Assembly (NCBI RefSeq): GCF_016616885.1
Contig: NZ_CP067102.1
Span: forward strand, 3,376,501 to 3,440,500
Direction of reading: 5' to 3'
DNA length: 64,000 nucleotides
Source of the DNA: Bradyrhizobium diazoefficiens
Lineage (GTDB): Bacteria > Pseudomonadota > Alphaproteobacteria > Rhizobiales > Xanthobacteraceae
Shown: piece after piece, positions 26,787-35,415 of the stretch
How positions within the stretch are numbered: the stretch's first letter is position 1
Layout: the number at the start of each line of letters is the position of its first letter
Notes under the pieces: generated by a model
What the model was told of the DNA's origin: nothing
The model's input: only the letters and a program-made list of their open reading frames with translations
Database searches by the model: none
Program-made: the position numbers and the translations under genes

Positions 26787-27635
26787 CTAGCTCTGCCGCT
26801 GCGACTGCGATTGCGACTGCCCGCCGCGGCCGGCCTGCTCGACCTTGACCGCGACCGTCAGCGTCTCTGCGCCGCCGCCATACCGGGTGCCGCGCACCGG
26901 TGCTGCGCCGAGATAATCGAGCCCGATCGCGACGCGGACATGGGCGTCGGTGGTGCAGATGCTGTTGGCGGGATCGAAGCCGACCCAGCCGAGGCCATCG
27001 ACGTAAGCCTCAGCCCAGGCGTGGCCGGCGTCCTGGTGCACGCTGCCGTCGGAGCGCAGGAAGTGGCCGGAGACGAAGCGCGCCGGCACGCCACCAGTGC
27101 GGGCGCAGGCGATGAAGATATGCGCGTAGTCCTGACAGACGCCGCGCTTGAGCGTGAACGCCTCGGCCGCCGACGTGCCGCTGTTGGTCGGATCTTCGTC
27201 GAAGGTCATGTGGTCGCTGATTTGCGACATCAGCGTGTGCAGGAAGCCGAGCGTGTCGGTCTCGGCCTCGCTGCGCAATTGGCGCGCGACCGCTGCCATC
27301 GCGGGATTGACAGTCGTGAGATCGGTGGTGCGCAGAAACATGTCGGCGGGAAAGCGCTCGTCGGCGCCGCGCAGCACGCCCCCGGTATCGTGGGTCTCGA
27401 TCAGCCCTTCGGCGGTGATCTTGATGTCGTCGACGGGCCCACAGGACAGCACATGGGTGACATTGCCGAAGGCGTCCTCATGGATGTCGAGCTTGGTGTC
27501 GGTCGAGACGTCGATCTGCCATTCCGCCACATATTGCCCGTCATGGCTGCACGGCGTCATGCGAAGGATCTGGATCACGCTCGTCGCGGCCGGCTCGTAG
27601 CGATAGGTGGTGGTGTGCAGGATTCGCAGGCGCAT
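26787..27635 (-). CDS. Transglutaminase-like cysteine peptidase-fold protein of the Anbu cluster
   Basis: About 282 residues. The N-terminal beta domain (MRLRILHTTTYRYEPAATSV) is the usual bacterial transglutaminase N-region. The core has Cys in LKRGVCQDYAHIFIACART, His in HQDAGHAWAEAYV and Asp in GWVGFDPANS, a complete Cys-His-Asp triad. Such proteins are thought to be proteases or amidases rather than cross-linkers. The C-terminus carries a low-complexity QSQSQSQRQS tail encoded by hexamer-like repeats near 26787-26815. ATG 27635 is chosen; the longer frame would read through a dispersed repeat. Probable operon with alpha-E and ATP-grasp genes upstream. Confidence 0.88.
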   Translation of the reverse strand: MRLRILHTTTYRYEPAATSVIQILRMTPCSHDGQYVAEWQIDVSTDTKLDIHEDAFGNVTHVLSCGPVDDIKITAEGLIETHDTGGVLRGADERFPADMFLRTTDLTTVNPAMAAVARQLRSEAETDTLGFLHTLMSQISDHMTFDEDPTNSGTSAAEAFTLKRGVCQDYAHIFIACARTGGVPARFVSGHFLRSDGSVHQDAGHAWAEAYVDGLGWVGFDPANSICTTDAHVRVAIGLDYLGAAPVRGTRYGGGAETLTVAVKVEQAGRGGQSQSQSQRQS

Positions 27636-27650
27636 GGTGCTTCTAAGTCG

Positions 27651-27730
27651 GTCATTCCGGGATGGCGCGAAGCGCCAGACCCGGAATCTCGAGATTCCGG
27701 GTTCGATGCTTCGCATCGCCCCGGAATGAC
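27651..27730. repeat. Dispersed palindromic repeat, GTCATTCCGGG family, inside the Anbu cluster
   Basis: The unit starts GTCATTCCGGG, has the central dyad CCCGGAATCTCGAGATTCCGGG, split here as CCCGGAATCTC and GAGATTCCGGG, and ends CCCCGGAATGAC. The ends are inverted repeats. It separates the alpha-E and transglutaminase-like genes, so transcription of the cluster must pass through it. Confidence 0.85.
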
Positions 27731-27755
27731 GAAGGGGTGAGTGGTTCGGTCCTGA

Positions 27756-28700
27756 CTAGATCAAATACTGCTTCGTGATGATTTCGCCCAGCCTGGAGTT
27801 GTCCGCGATGAATTCCTGAATGAATTCATGCACGCCGTGCTGGAAAATGTCGTTCATGTTGCTGTGTTCCAGCCGGTTGCGGATGCCGCGGGCGTGGCGC
27901 TGCGCCGGGCCCTGGCGGCCATAGGCGACGCCGATCTGGTCGAGATTGCGCACGAGATTGTCGTAGCAGCTCGCAAGCGAGCGCGGCAGCGTGCCGTTGA
28001 GGATGAGCAGATCCGCGACCAGCCAAGGCTTCAGCGTCTCGCGGTAGACCCAGTGATAGGCCGTCAGCGCCGACACCGAGCGCAGGATCGAGCTCCACTG
28101 ATAGAAGTCGAGCGGACCGCCGACGTGCTCCTCTTCGGGCAGCAGCACGTGATACTTGACGTCGAGAATGCGCGCGGTGTTGTCGGCGCGCTCCAGATGC
28201 AGGCCGAGGCGCGAGAACCAGTAGGCGTCGTTCCGCAGCATGGTCCGGTAGGCCGAGCCGTCGAAGCGCAGCGAGGTCTCCTGCACGAAGCGCAGGAACT
28301 TTGCCAGGTCCTCGCGTGTGGAGGTGCCCTTGCTCCAGACCGCCTGGAGCTCGATCCAGGCCGAGTTGATGGTGTCCCACATCTCGCTGGTCAGTGCGGT
28401 GCGCACCGAGCGCGAGTTCAGCCGCGCTGCCTCGATGCAGTTCCTGATCGACGACGGGTTGTCGGCCGAGAACGAGAGGTAGTCGACGACGTTGTGCTCG
28501 TTGGCCTCCTCGTGGGTCTGATAGAAGCTTTCCGCGACGCCGGCGGTGAGCAACGCGGAATCCCACTCGTTGGTTTTGCCGATATAGGCGGCGGGAAGCG
28601 CGGTGACGCGCAGGGTCGCATCGATGGTGCGCGCGAGGTATTCGGCCCGTTCGACGTAGCGGGCGAGCCAGTAGAGGTTTTCGGCGGTACGCGACAGCAT
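27756..28700 (-). CDS. Alpha-E domain protein (Anbu/ATP-grasp cluster)
   Basis: 314 residues, almost entirely helical, recognised from its start MLSRTAENLYWLARYVERAE, the hallmark of alpha-E proteins. Further conserved stretches are DNPSSIRNCIEAARLNSRSV and FSRLGLHLERADNTARILDV, with Arg/Glu pairs thought to form the active or binding centre. The family always accompanies circularly permuted ATP-grasp enzymes and is presumed to work with them in forming or tagging peptides. It starts four bases after the ATP-grasp stop, indicating tight co-translation. Confidence 0.9.
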   Translation of the reverse strand: MLSRTAENLYWLARYVERAEYLARTIDATLRVTALPAAYIGKTNEWDSALLTAGVAESFYQTHEEANEHNVVDYLSFSADNPSSIRNCIEAARLNSRSVRTALTSEMWDTINSAWIELQAVWSKGTSTREDLAKFLRFVQETSLRFDGSAYRTMLRNDAYWFSRLGLHLERADNTARILDVKYHVLLPEEEHVGGPLDFYQWSSILRSVSALTAYHWVYRETLKPWLVADLLILNGTLPRSLASCYDNLVRNLDQIGVAYGRQGPAQRHARGIRNRLEHSNMNDIFQHGVHEFIQEFIADNSRLGEIITKQYLI

Positions 28701-28704
28701 CTCT

Positions 28705-30123
28705 CTACTCGTCCAAAATCCAGGTGTCTTTGGTGCCGCCGCCCTGGCTCGAATTCACCACGAGCGAACCTTCCTTCAGCGCAACACGCGTGAGCCCGCC
28801 CGGCACGATCGTCGTGCTCTTGCTGCCGGTGAGCACGAAGGGCCGCAGGTCGACGTGGCGCGGGGCGAGGCCGGAGGCCGTGCAGGTCGGGCAGGTCGAG
28901 AGCGCCAGCGTCGGCTGGGCGATAAAACCTTCCGGCTCGCGCTTGAGCTTCTCGCGGAAGGCTTCGATCGTCGCCTTGGTTGCGGCAGGACCGATCAGCA
29001 TGCCGTAGCCGCCGGAGCCGTGTACTTCCTTCACGACGAGATCGCCGAGGTGGTCGAGCACGTAAGCGAGATCCTTCGGTTCGCGGCAGCGCCAGGTCTG
29101 TACGTTCTTCAGGATCGGCTCCTCGCCGAGGTAGAATTTCACGATCTCCGGCATGTAGGAGTAGATCGCCTTGTCGTCGGCGATGCCGGTGCCGACGGCG
29201 TTGGCGAGGGTGATGTTGCCGGCGGCATAAGCCGACATCAGCCCAGGCACGCCGAGCGCCGAGTCGGGCCGGAAGGTGAGGGGATCGAGGAAATCGTCGT
29301 CGACCCGGCGGTAGATCACGTCGACCCGTTTCACCCCTTCCGTCGTACGCATGAAGACTTCGTTGTTCTTGACGATGAGGTCGCGGCCTTCGACGAGCTC
29401 GATGCCGAGCTTGTCGGCGAGGAAGGAGTGCTCGTAATAGGCGGAGTTGTAGACGCCGGGCGTGAGGAGAGCGACCGTCGGTTCGCCCGAGGCACTGTTC
29501 GGCGCGACCGAGCGAAGCGCGGACAGCAGCTCATCCGGATAGCGCTCGACCGGCGCCACCCTGTGGCGGGCGAACAGATCCGGAAACAGCCGCATCATGA
29601 TCTCGCGGTTTTCCAGCATGTAGGACACGCCGGACGGCGTGCGGGCGTTGTCCTCCAGCACGATGAAGTCCTCGGCATCGACCCTGATGATGTCGATGCC
29701 GGCGATGTGCACGTAGACGTCGTGCGGCACCTGCTGGCCATTCATCTCGGGCCGGAATACCGGGTTCTGGAAGATCAGATCGTCGGGCACGATCTCGGCC
29801 CGGAGGATGTCGCGGCCATGATAGATGTCGCGCAGGAACATGTTGAGCGCGCGGACGCGCTGCTTCAGGCCCTTCTCCAGCAGCGTCCATTCCTTGCCGG
29901 ACATGATCCGCGGGATCACGTCGAACGGGATCAGGCGCTCGGTGGATTCGGAGTCACCATAGACCGCGAAGGTGATGCCGATGCGGCGGAACAGAAGTTC
30001 GGCCTCCTGGCGGCGATATTCGAGCGCCTCGGGAGGCGTCTCCTTGAGCCAGCGCGCCAGCTCCTGATAGGCGGGGCGAAGGTCCCCACCCGGAATATTC
30101 ATTTCATCAAACGCGACTGCCAT
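28705..30123 (-). CDS. Circularly permuted ATP-grasp type 2 protein
   Basis: About 472 residues. Seen: LRPAYQELARWLKETPPEAL, ITFAVYGDSESTERLIPFDV, FIVLEDNARTPSGVSYMLEN, LTPGVYNSAYYEHSFLADKL, and near the C-terminus VVKEVHGSGGYGMLIGP, the glycine-rich ATP loop placed late as expected of the permuted fold. Family members are predicted carboxylate-amine ligases that make peptides or attach them. This is the first gene of the Anbu cluster on the minus strand. ATG 30123 is preferred; about 77 further in-frame upstream codons look non-coding. The 277 bases to the divergent CinA-domain gene should hold both promoters. Confidence 0.9.
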   Translation of the reverse strand: MAVAFDEMNIPGGDLRPAYQELARWLKETPPEALEYRRQEAELLFRRIGITFAVYGDSESTERLIPFDVIPRIMSGKEWTLLEKGLKQRVRALNMFLRDIYHGRDILRAEIVPDDLIFQNPVFRPEMNGQQVPHDVYVHIAGIDIIRVDAEDFIVLEDNARTPSGVSYMLENREIMMRLFPDLFARHRVAPVERYPDELLSALRSVAPNSASGEPTVALLTPGVYNSAYYEHSFLADKLGIELVEGRDLIVKNNEVFMRTTEGVKRVDVIYRRVDDDFLDPLTFRPDSALGVPGLMSAYAAGNITLANAVGTGIADDKAIYSYMPEIVKFYLGEEPILKNVQTWRCREPKDLAYVLDHLGDLVVKEVHGSGGYGMLIGPAATKATIEAFREKLKREPEGFIAQPTLALSTCPTCTASGLAPRHVDLRPFVLTGSKSTTIVPGGLTRVALKEGSLVVNSSQGGGTKDTWILDE

Positions 30124-30400
30124 AGATCCCGACTTGTCTCCGCAAGGCGTTGCGCCATTTGACAGGTCGCGAGGCCTCGGTGAAGACCGCAACGTCCTGG
30201 CCATGCGGCAAGAGTGCATGACTTTGAGGAGGTAGCAAGGGCCGGGCCAGCGCGATAAGCATGGAGGAGAGGCATTTGTCGGGGATGGCCGGCGGCGTGC
30301 CTGAAAAAATGGCTGAGGACTGCTTATTTCGGCAGCAAAACCGCGTGACTTCAACGCGTTACCTCGGCAAAGTCGGGACCAGAGGTGAGGGACTTAAGGC

Positions 30401-31138
30401 ATGAGCGAGATCGTCACGGCGGGCATTCTGGTCATCGGGGATGAAATCCTGTCCGGCCGGACCAAGGACAAGAATATTGGTTTCATCGCCGAATACCTGA
30501 CCAATATCGGCATCGACCTCAAGGAAGTCCGGGTCGTTTCCGACGACGAGGACGATATCATCGCCGCGTTGAATGCACTGCGGACACGCTACACCTATGT
30601 GTTCACCACCGGCGGCATCGGGCCGACCCATGACGACATCACCGCCGACAGCGTCGCCAAAGCGTTCGGCGTCGGCATCGACCACCACCCCGAGGTCGTC
30701 GCGCGTTTCCGCGAGCGCTGGAGCGAGCAGGATCTCAACGAGGCCCGCCTGCGCATGGCCCGCATCCCCGACGGCGCCGAGCTGATCCAGAGCGCGACCA
30801 TCCTCGCCCCCGGCTTCAAGATCGGCAATGTCATCGTCATGGCCGGCGTGCCCTCGATCATGCAGGCGATGATGGACATCGTCTCGCCCAAGCTGAAGTC
30901 CGGCGTCCGCATGCTGTCCGAATCGGTCCGCGCCAATGCCCGGGAAGGCGACATCGGCGGCCCGCTGCGAGCGATCGCGGCCGAGCACCCCGACACCATC
31001 ATCGGCAGCTATCCCTTCATGGACGAGGAGCAAAAGCCGAACACCAATCTGGTGGTGCGTTCGCGCGATGCGGATAAGCTCGCGGCCGCGATGGCGGCGG
31101 TGAAGGACATGCTGACGGGATTGAACATCACCCGGTAG
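30401..31138 (+). CDS. CinA-like molybdopterin-binding-domain protein
   Basis: 245 residues containing only the MoaB/MogA-like (MoCF) domain: [40 protein letters not shown] and [19 protein letters not shown]. The C-terminal nicotinamide-nucleotide amidase domain of full-length CinA is absent, as is usual for this alphaproteobacterial form. Related domains act as ADP-ribose pyrophosphatases or bind molybdopterin; the exact reaction is unknown. It is followed 38 bases later by the xanthine phosphoribosyltransferase gene. Confidence 0.85.
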   Translation: MSEIVTAGILVIGDEILSGRTKDKNIGFIAEYLTNIGIDLKEVRVVSDDEDDIIAALNALRTRYTYVFTTGGIGPTHDDITADSVAKAFGVGIDHHPEVVARFRERWSEQDLNEARLRMARIPDGAELIQSATILAPGFKIGNVIVMAGVPSIMQAMMDIVSPKLKSGVRMLSESVRANAREGDIGGPLRAIAAEHPDTIIGSYPFMDEEQKPNTNLVVRSRDADKLAAAMAAVKDMLTGLNITR

Positions 31139-31176
31139 CAAATGGAGCTGCCGGCAGACGAATGCAGGAGACGACG

Positions 31177-31704
31177 ATGGCTGGTGAAGCTCCAGAACCG
31201 AATGCGCAGGAGAAGGCCGGCAAGGCCTTCCCGGTTTCCTGGGACCAGTTCCACCGGGACTGCCGGGCACTGACCTGGCGGCTCAACGAGGTCGGCCCGT
31301 TCCACGCGGTGATCGCGATCACGCGCGGAGGCCTGGTGCCGGCTGCGATCGTGGCGCGCGAGCTCGGCGTGCGCGTGATCGATACGGTCTGCATCGCCAG
31401 CTATGATCACACCAAGCAGGGCGAGCTTCAGGTGCTGAAGGGCATTTCGGAGGCCGCGATGAAGCTGGGCGGCGGCACCGGCAAGGGGCTGCTGATCGTC
31501 GACGATCTCGTCGACACCGGCAAGACCGGCAGGCTGGTGCGCGAGATGCTGCCGGACGCACATTTCGCCACCGTCTACGCCAAGCCCAAGGGGCGTCCGC
31601 TGGTCGATACCTTCATCACCGAGGTGTCGCAGGACACCTGGATATTCTTTCCCTGGGACACTGCGCTGTCCTACCACCCGCCGCTTCGCGACGGCGCTGC
31701 GTGA
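31177..31704 (+). CDS. gpt: Xanthine phosphoribosyltransferase
   Basis: About 175 residues. Type I PRTase fold with the PRPP loop [37 protein letters not shown] and the xanthine/guanine-recognising C-terminal segment [17 protein letters not shown]. It salvages xanthine and guanine to XMP and GMP. ATG 31177 is preferred because AGGAG lies six to seven bases upstream; an ATG five codons earlier lacks one. It may be co-transcribed with the CinA-domain gene. A dispersed repeat follows. Confidence 0.9.
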   Translation: MAGEAPEPNAQEKAGKAFPVSWDQFHRDCRALTWRLNEVGPFHAVIAITRGGLVPAAIVARELGVRVIDTVCIASYDHTKQGELQVLKGISEAAMKLGGGTGKGLLIVDDLVDTGKTGRLVREMLPDAHFATVYAKPKGRPLVDTFITEVSQDTWIFFPWDTALSYHPPLRDGAA

Positions 31705-31710
31705 TGAATT

Positions 31711-31787
31711 GTCATTCCGGGGCGCGCGAGCGCGAACCCGGAATCTCGAGATTCCGGGTTCGGTCCTGCGGACCGCCCCGGAATGAC
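31711..31787. repeat. Dispersed palindromic repeat, GTCATTCCGGGGCGCGC family
   Basis: Starts GTCATTCCGGGGCGCGCGAG, has the same CCCGGAATCTC-GAGATTCCGGG central dyad as the 27651 copy and ends GCCCCGGAATGAC. It lies seven bases after the PRTase stop, where its stem could mark the transcript end. Confidence 0.85.
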
Positions 31788-31808
31788 GGCAGTTGAATAG
31801 GCGCGCTC

Positions 31809-32426
31809 ATGCCCCTGCAAAACCGCGTCACGCCCACCGGCGACATCATCGCCACCCCGCATCGCGGTCTGTTCACCGGCAATCGCGGCATCATCCATGA
31901 TCCCGCGACGAAGACGCTTCTGAAGAAGCGCTGGTCGACGCCGGCTTGGCTGACCTGCACCTGCGAATTCCGCGGCCGCCGCCGCGAGGTGATGGCGCAG
32001 CGAAGCTGGACCGAGCTGTTTTTCCTCGATGAAGCCACCGCGCTCGCCGCCGGGCACCGTCCGTGCTTCTATTGCCGACGCGACGATGCCAATCGCTTCC
32101 GCGCCGCGTGGGAGAAAGGCAACCGCGTGCACGACGTCCGCATGCACGATATCGACACGGTGCTGCACCATGAGCGGCTCGATCACGGCAAGAAGCGGTT
32201 GCACGTGCTGCTGATGCCGTTCGACCAATTGCCTGAGGGCGCGATGGTGCAATCGGGCGAGGAGAGTTTTCTGGTGACGCAAGGCAGGGCGTTGCTGTGG
32301 TCGCCGGCCGGTTATGTCGCGGTGGAGCATCCGCCGGACGAAGCGGCGTTGCTGACGCCACCGTCGACGCTACGCACGATGAACGCTGGCTATCAGCCGG
32401 TGCTGCATCCGACCGCGTCGTCCTAG
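31809..32426 (+). CDS. Conserved hypothetical protein with paired cysteines
   Basis: 205 residues, soluble, not assigned to a named family by me. LTCTCEF near residue 50 and GHRPCFYCRRDDANRFRAAW near residue 83 supply two C-x-C/C-x-x-C pairs that could bind one metal ion. A His-rich run (VRMHDIDTVLHHERLDHGKK) follows. The central part resembles nuclease or zinc-ribbon-like proteins in spacing only. No good Shine-Dalgarno precedes the ATG at 31809, which follows a dispersed repeat, but the protein reads as one coherent globular domain. The convergent MetE-like gene ends 23 bases after it. Confidence 0.6.
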   Translation: MPLQNRVTPTGDIIATPHRGLFTGNRGIIHDPATKTLLKKRWSTPAWLTCTCEFRGRRREVMAQRSWTELFFLDEATALAAGHRPCFYCRRDDANRFRAAWEKGNRVHDVRMHDIDTVLHHERLDHGKKRLHVLLMPFDQLPEGAMVQSGEESFLVTQGRALLWSPAGYVAVEHPPDEAALLTPPSTLRTMNAGYQPVLHPTASS

Positions 32427-32449
32427 CGCAGCGGCCTTGCCCTCCACCA

Positions 32450-33472
32450 TCACCCCAGCTTCTCCCGAGCCAGCGCCGCGCCTGCACCGAGCGCCATCAG
32501 CTTGGCTTCCGCGATCTCGCGCCGCATCGGCGCCATGCCGCAATTGGTGGTGGCGATGATGTTGCTCTTGGGCACGAATTTGGACACCTCGTCGATCACC
32601 GTCACGACGTCTTCCGCGGTCTCGACCGTATCGCTGGCGACGTCGATCACGCCGGCCTGCACGATCTTGGTCTTGAGCAGCGCGAGCAGATCGAGCGGCA
32701 CCTTCGAATTGCGGCACTCGATCGCGACCTGCTGGATCGGGCTGGCATCGATCGCCGGAAAAATCTGCTCATACTGCCGCCATTGCGTGCCGAGCGTTTC
32801 CTTCCAGTCGGTGTTAGCCTTGATGCCGTAGCCGTAGCAGATGTGCACCGCGGTGGCGCAGGTGAGCCCTTGCGCGGCGCGCTCCAGCGCCTTGATGCCC
32901 CAGTCGTTGACCTCGTCCATGTAGACGTTGAAAGCGGGCTCGTCGAACTGCACGAGATCGACGCCGTCGGCCTGCAGCGCCTTGGCTTCCTCGTTCAAGG
33001 CCTCGGCGAAGGCGAAGGCCATCTTGACGCGGTCGCCATAGTAACGGTCGGCGATGGTGTCGACGATGGTCATCGGGCCGGGCAGGGTGAATTTCAGCTT
33101 CTTCTTCGTGTGCGTGCGCGCGACACGTGCTTCGTCGGCATGGACGCGGTCCTTCAGCCGCAGCGGCGCCACCACCTGCGGCACCATCGCCTTGTAGCGA
33201 TCCTTGCGGATGCCCATCTCGACCTTGTGGGCGAAATCGATGCCGTCGATCTTCTCCAGAAAACCGTGCACGAAATGCTGCCGGGCCTGCTCGCCCTCGG
33301 TGACGATGTCGATCCCGGCGTCTTCCTGGATCTTCAGCCAGATTAGCGTCGCGTCGCGCTTGGCGCGGAGAAGCTCGTCACCTTGCGACTTCCAGGGCGC
33401 CCAGAGCATGTTGGGCTCGGCGAGCCATTCCGGCTTGGGCAAGGAGCCGGCGATCGTCGTTGGAAACAGCAT
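32450..33472 (-). CDS. MetE-like cobalamin-independent methionine synthase, catalytic domain only
   Basis: About 340 residues, matching the C-terminal half of MetE. Zinc ligands can be placed in HICYGYG, AIECRNS and TTNCGMAP. VQFDEPAFNVYMDEV and FTLPGPMTIVDTIAD are typical of the barrel. It may transfer a methyl group from methyltetrahydrofolate or another donor to homocysteine; short MetE homologues of this kind do not always have the classical activity. ATG 33472 is preceded by GGGAGGG, a clear Shine-Dalgarno. Upstream I looked for a SAM-type riboswitch and saw none. Confidence 0.8.
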   Translation of the reverse strand: MLFPTTIAGSLPKPEWLAEPNMLWAPWKSQGDELLRAKRDATLIWLKIQEDAGIDIVTEGEQARQHFVHGFLEKIDGIDFAHKVEMGIRKDRYKAMVPQVVAPLRLKDRVHADEARVARTHTKKKLKFTLPGPMTIVDTIADRYYGDRVKMAFAFAEALNEEAKALQADGVDLVQFDEPAFNVYMDEVNDWGIKALERAAQGLTCATAVHICYGYGIKANTDWKETLGTQWRQYEQIFPAIDASPIQQVAIECRNSKVPLDLLALLKTKIVQAGVIDVASDTVETAEDVVTVIDEVSKFVPKSNIIATTNCGMAPMRREIAEAKLMALGAGAALAREKLG

Positions 33473-33582
33473 GGGTCCCTCCCGGCGGGTTCTGTTGCGC
33501 CCCCTTCTGCCATGTCTTAACGTCGGGGTACAGAGGTGCGCAGGGACTGTTCGGGCAGAAAGGCGACGACTTATCGCCACGC

Positions 33583-33669
33583 CGTCATTGCGAGGAGCTC
33601 TTGCGACGAAGCAATCCAGACTGCCACTGCGGAGACGGTCTGGATTGCTTCGCTTCGCTCGCAATGACG
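33583..33669. repeat. Dispersed palindromic repeat, CGTCATTGCGAG family (copy 1)
   Basis: Starts CGTCATTGCGAGGAG, contains GAAGCAATCCAGAC and its partner GTCTGGATTGCTTCG, and ends CGCTCGCAATGACG. The outer and inner arms are inverted repeats, so the unit folds into a long hairpin. Related units lie at 42358, 44062 and 62739. Confidence 0.85.
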
Positions 33670-33711
33670 GAGGAGAGAGCGAGACAGAATAAAAGCGACA
33701 AGGGAAACGCC

Positions 33712-34320
33712 ATGATCGAATTCTTCTTCGACTGTTCCAGCCCGTGGACCTATCTCGCCTTCCACAACATCCAGCCTTTGGCGAAGGAGCTCGGCGCAGC
33801 AATCACCTGGCGGCCGATCCTGGTCGGCGGCATCTTCAACACCGTCAATCCGAGCGTCTACGCGCAGCGGGAGAAGCCGGTGCCGCTGAAGGCGCGCTAC
33901 ATGAAGAAGGACCTGCAGGACTGGGCGCGATCGGCGCGGCTGGCGATCAAGATGCCGCCGACGGTGTTTCCGGTAAACAGTGTCAAGGCGATGCGCGGCT
34001 GCATCTGGCTGGGAAAGGACATGGTGCCGTTCGCAACCGCCTTGTTCGAAACCTATTGGGGCGGCGACAAGGACATCTCGCAGGATGCGGTGCTGGCCGA
34101 GATCTGCAAGAAAGTTGGCGTCGACGAGCAAAAGTTCTTCGCCGGTATCTCCGAGCAAGCGATCAAGGATCAGCTCAAGGCCAACACGGAAGAGGTCGTC
34201 GCGCGCGGCGGCTTCGGCTCGCCGACGATCTTCGTCAATAAGACCGACATGTATTTTGGCAATGATCGCCTGCCGCTGATCCGCGAGGCGCTACTGCGCA
34301 GCAAGGCGAGCGCAGCCTGA
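33712..34320 (+). CDS. 2-hydroxychromene-2-carboxylate isomerase-like DsbA-family protein
   Basis: About 202 residues. The start MIEFFFDCSSPWTYLAF is the DsbA/GST-kappa-like thioredoxin fold with Ser in the S-P-W-T-Y-L turn that replaces CxxC in HCCA isomerases. GGFGSPTIFVN near residue 170 contains the cis-proline. It may isomerise an aromatic degradation intermediate or act on glutathione adducts. The frame is open far upstream through the dispersed repeat, but ATG 33712 begins the fold exactly. Its stop overlaps the start of the quinone oxidoreductase gene (TGATG), so the two are coupled. Confidence 0.85.
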   Translation: MIEFFFDCSSPWTYLAFHNIQPLAKELGAAITWRPILVGGIFNTVNPSVYAQREKPVPLKARYMKKDLQDWARSARLAIKMPPTVFPVNSVKAMRGCIWLGKDMVPFATALFETYWGGDKDISQDAVLAEICKKVGVDEQKFFAGISEQAIKDQLKANTEEVVARGGFGSPTIFVNKTDMYFGNDRLPLIREALLRSKASAA

Positions 34321-35297
34321 TGGTGCGGGCCGTCGTCTGCCGCGCGCTCGGAGCGCCCGAAACGCTGCGGCTGGAAGAGTTTCCCTCGCGCGCCTTGAAG
34401 CCGGGCGAGGTTCGCGTCGCGATCCGCGCCGCCGGGTTGAATTTTCCTGACGTGCTGATGGCGGCCGGCGAATACCAGCTCAAGCCCGAGCTGCCGTTCA
34501 CGCCTGGCATGGAAGCCGCCGGCAACGTGACCGAAGTCGGTGCGGAGGCGAAGAGCGTTGCCGTTGGCGACAAGGTCATCGTCAAGATGCGCCATGGCGC
34601 CTTCACCGACGAAGCAGTCGTGACGCCGTCGCAGCTCACGCCGATGCCGTCGACCTTCGACTATGCGGAAGCGGCGACCTATCTCGCGGGTCACGGCACC
34701 GCCTATCACGCGCTGATCGATCGCGGGCGGGTCGAGCCGGGCGAGGTGCTGCTGGTGCACGGCGCCGGCGGCGGCGTCGGTCTTGCGGCGGTCGAGATCG
34801 GCAAGATGCTGGGGGCGACCGTGATTGCGACGGCTTCCAGCGACGAAAAGCTGGCGATTGCGAAAGCGCGCGGCGCCGACCATCTCGTGCGCTACGATCG
34901 CGAGCCGTTTCGCGATGCCGTCAAGCGCATCACCGACGGCCGCGGCGCCGACGTGGTGTTCGATCCCGTCGGCGGCGAGGTGTTTGAGAATTCGATGCGC
35001 TGCATCGCCTGGGGCGCGCGGCTGCTGGTGATCGGTTTTACGGGCGGGATCGGCTCGGCCAAGACCAATTTGTTGTTGATCAAGGGCGCCAGCGTGCTCG
35101 GCGTGCGCGCCGGCGAGGCCGTGCGGAAAAATCCCGCGCTTGGCGAGGTGCGCCTGAAGGCGCTGCTGCAATGGGCAGAGGAGGGCAAGTTGCGTCCGAA
35201 TATCTCGCACCGCATGCCGCTGGAAGATTACGCCAAGGCGATGCGGCTGTTGCTCGACCGCAAGGCGATCGGGCGCGTGGCGCTGGTGATGGAGTGA
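34320..35297 (+). CDS. NADPH:quinone oxidoreductase family protein (zinc-free MDR)
   Basis: 325 residues. The medium-chain reductase fold shows AAGLNFPDVLMAAGEYQLKP, FTPGMEAAGNVTEVG, the NADPH-binding VHGAGGGVGLAAVEIGKMLG and VIATASSDEKLAIAKARGAD. No catalytic or structural zinc cysteines are present, as expected for quinone oxidoreductases. It reduces quinones or alpha,beta-unsaturated carbonyls. Its ATG overlaps the preceding stop by one base. Downstream lies a dispersed repeat and then the IS110-family element. Confidence 0.88.
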   Translation: MVRAVVCRALGAPETLRLEEFPSRALKPGEVRVAIRAAGLNFPDVLMAAGEYQLKPELPFTPGMEAAGNVTEVGAEAKSVAVGDKVIVKMRHGAFTDEAVVTPSQLTPMPSTFDYAEAATYLAGHGTAYHALIDRGRVEPGEVLLVHGAGGGVGLAAVEIGKMLGATVIATASSDEKLAIAKARGADHLVRYDREPFRDAVKRITDGRGADVVFDPVGGEVFENSMRCIAWGARLLVIGFTGGIGSAKTNLLLIKGASVLGVRAGEAVRKNPALGEVRLKALLQWAEEGKLRPNISHRMPLEDYAKAMRLLLDRKAIGRVALVME

Positions 35298-35304
35298 CGG
35301 TGCC

Positions 35305-35395
35305 GTAGGGTGGGCAAAGGCGCGCTTGCGCCGTGCCCGCCATCGATCGGCGGCGGAGAACAAAATGGTGGGCACGCTTTCGCTTTGCCCACCCT
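35305..35395. repeat. Dispersed palindromic repeat, GTGGGCAAAGG family (copy 2)
   Basis: Starts GTAGGGTGGGCAAAGGCGCG and ends CGCTTTGCCCACCCT, with internal GTGCCCGCC and GGTGGGCACG. It matches the copy at 14256 in order of motifs. It lies just past the quinone oxidoreductase stop. Confidence 0.8.
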
Positions 35396-35415
35396 GTACC
35401 CTTCTGAGGGTTCGA

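Noticed and set aside
33473..33582. Possible SAM riboswitch upstream of the MetE-like gene
   Set aside because: The leader lacks any SAM-I or SAM-II consensus stretch I know and is short; only a Shine-Dalgarno is visible.
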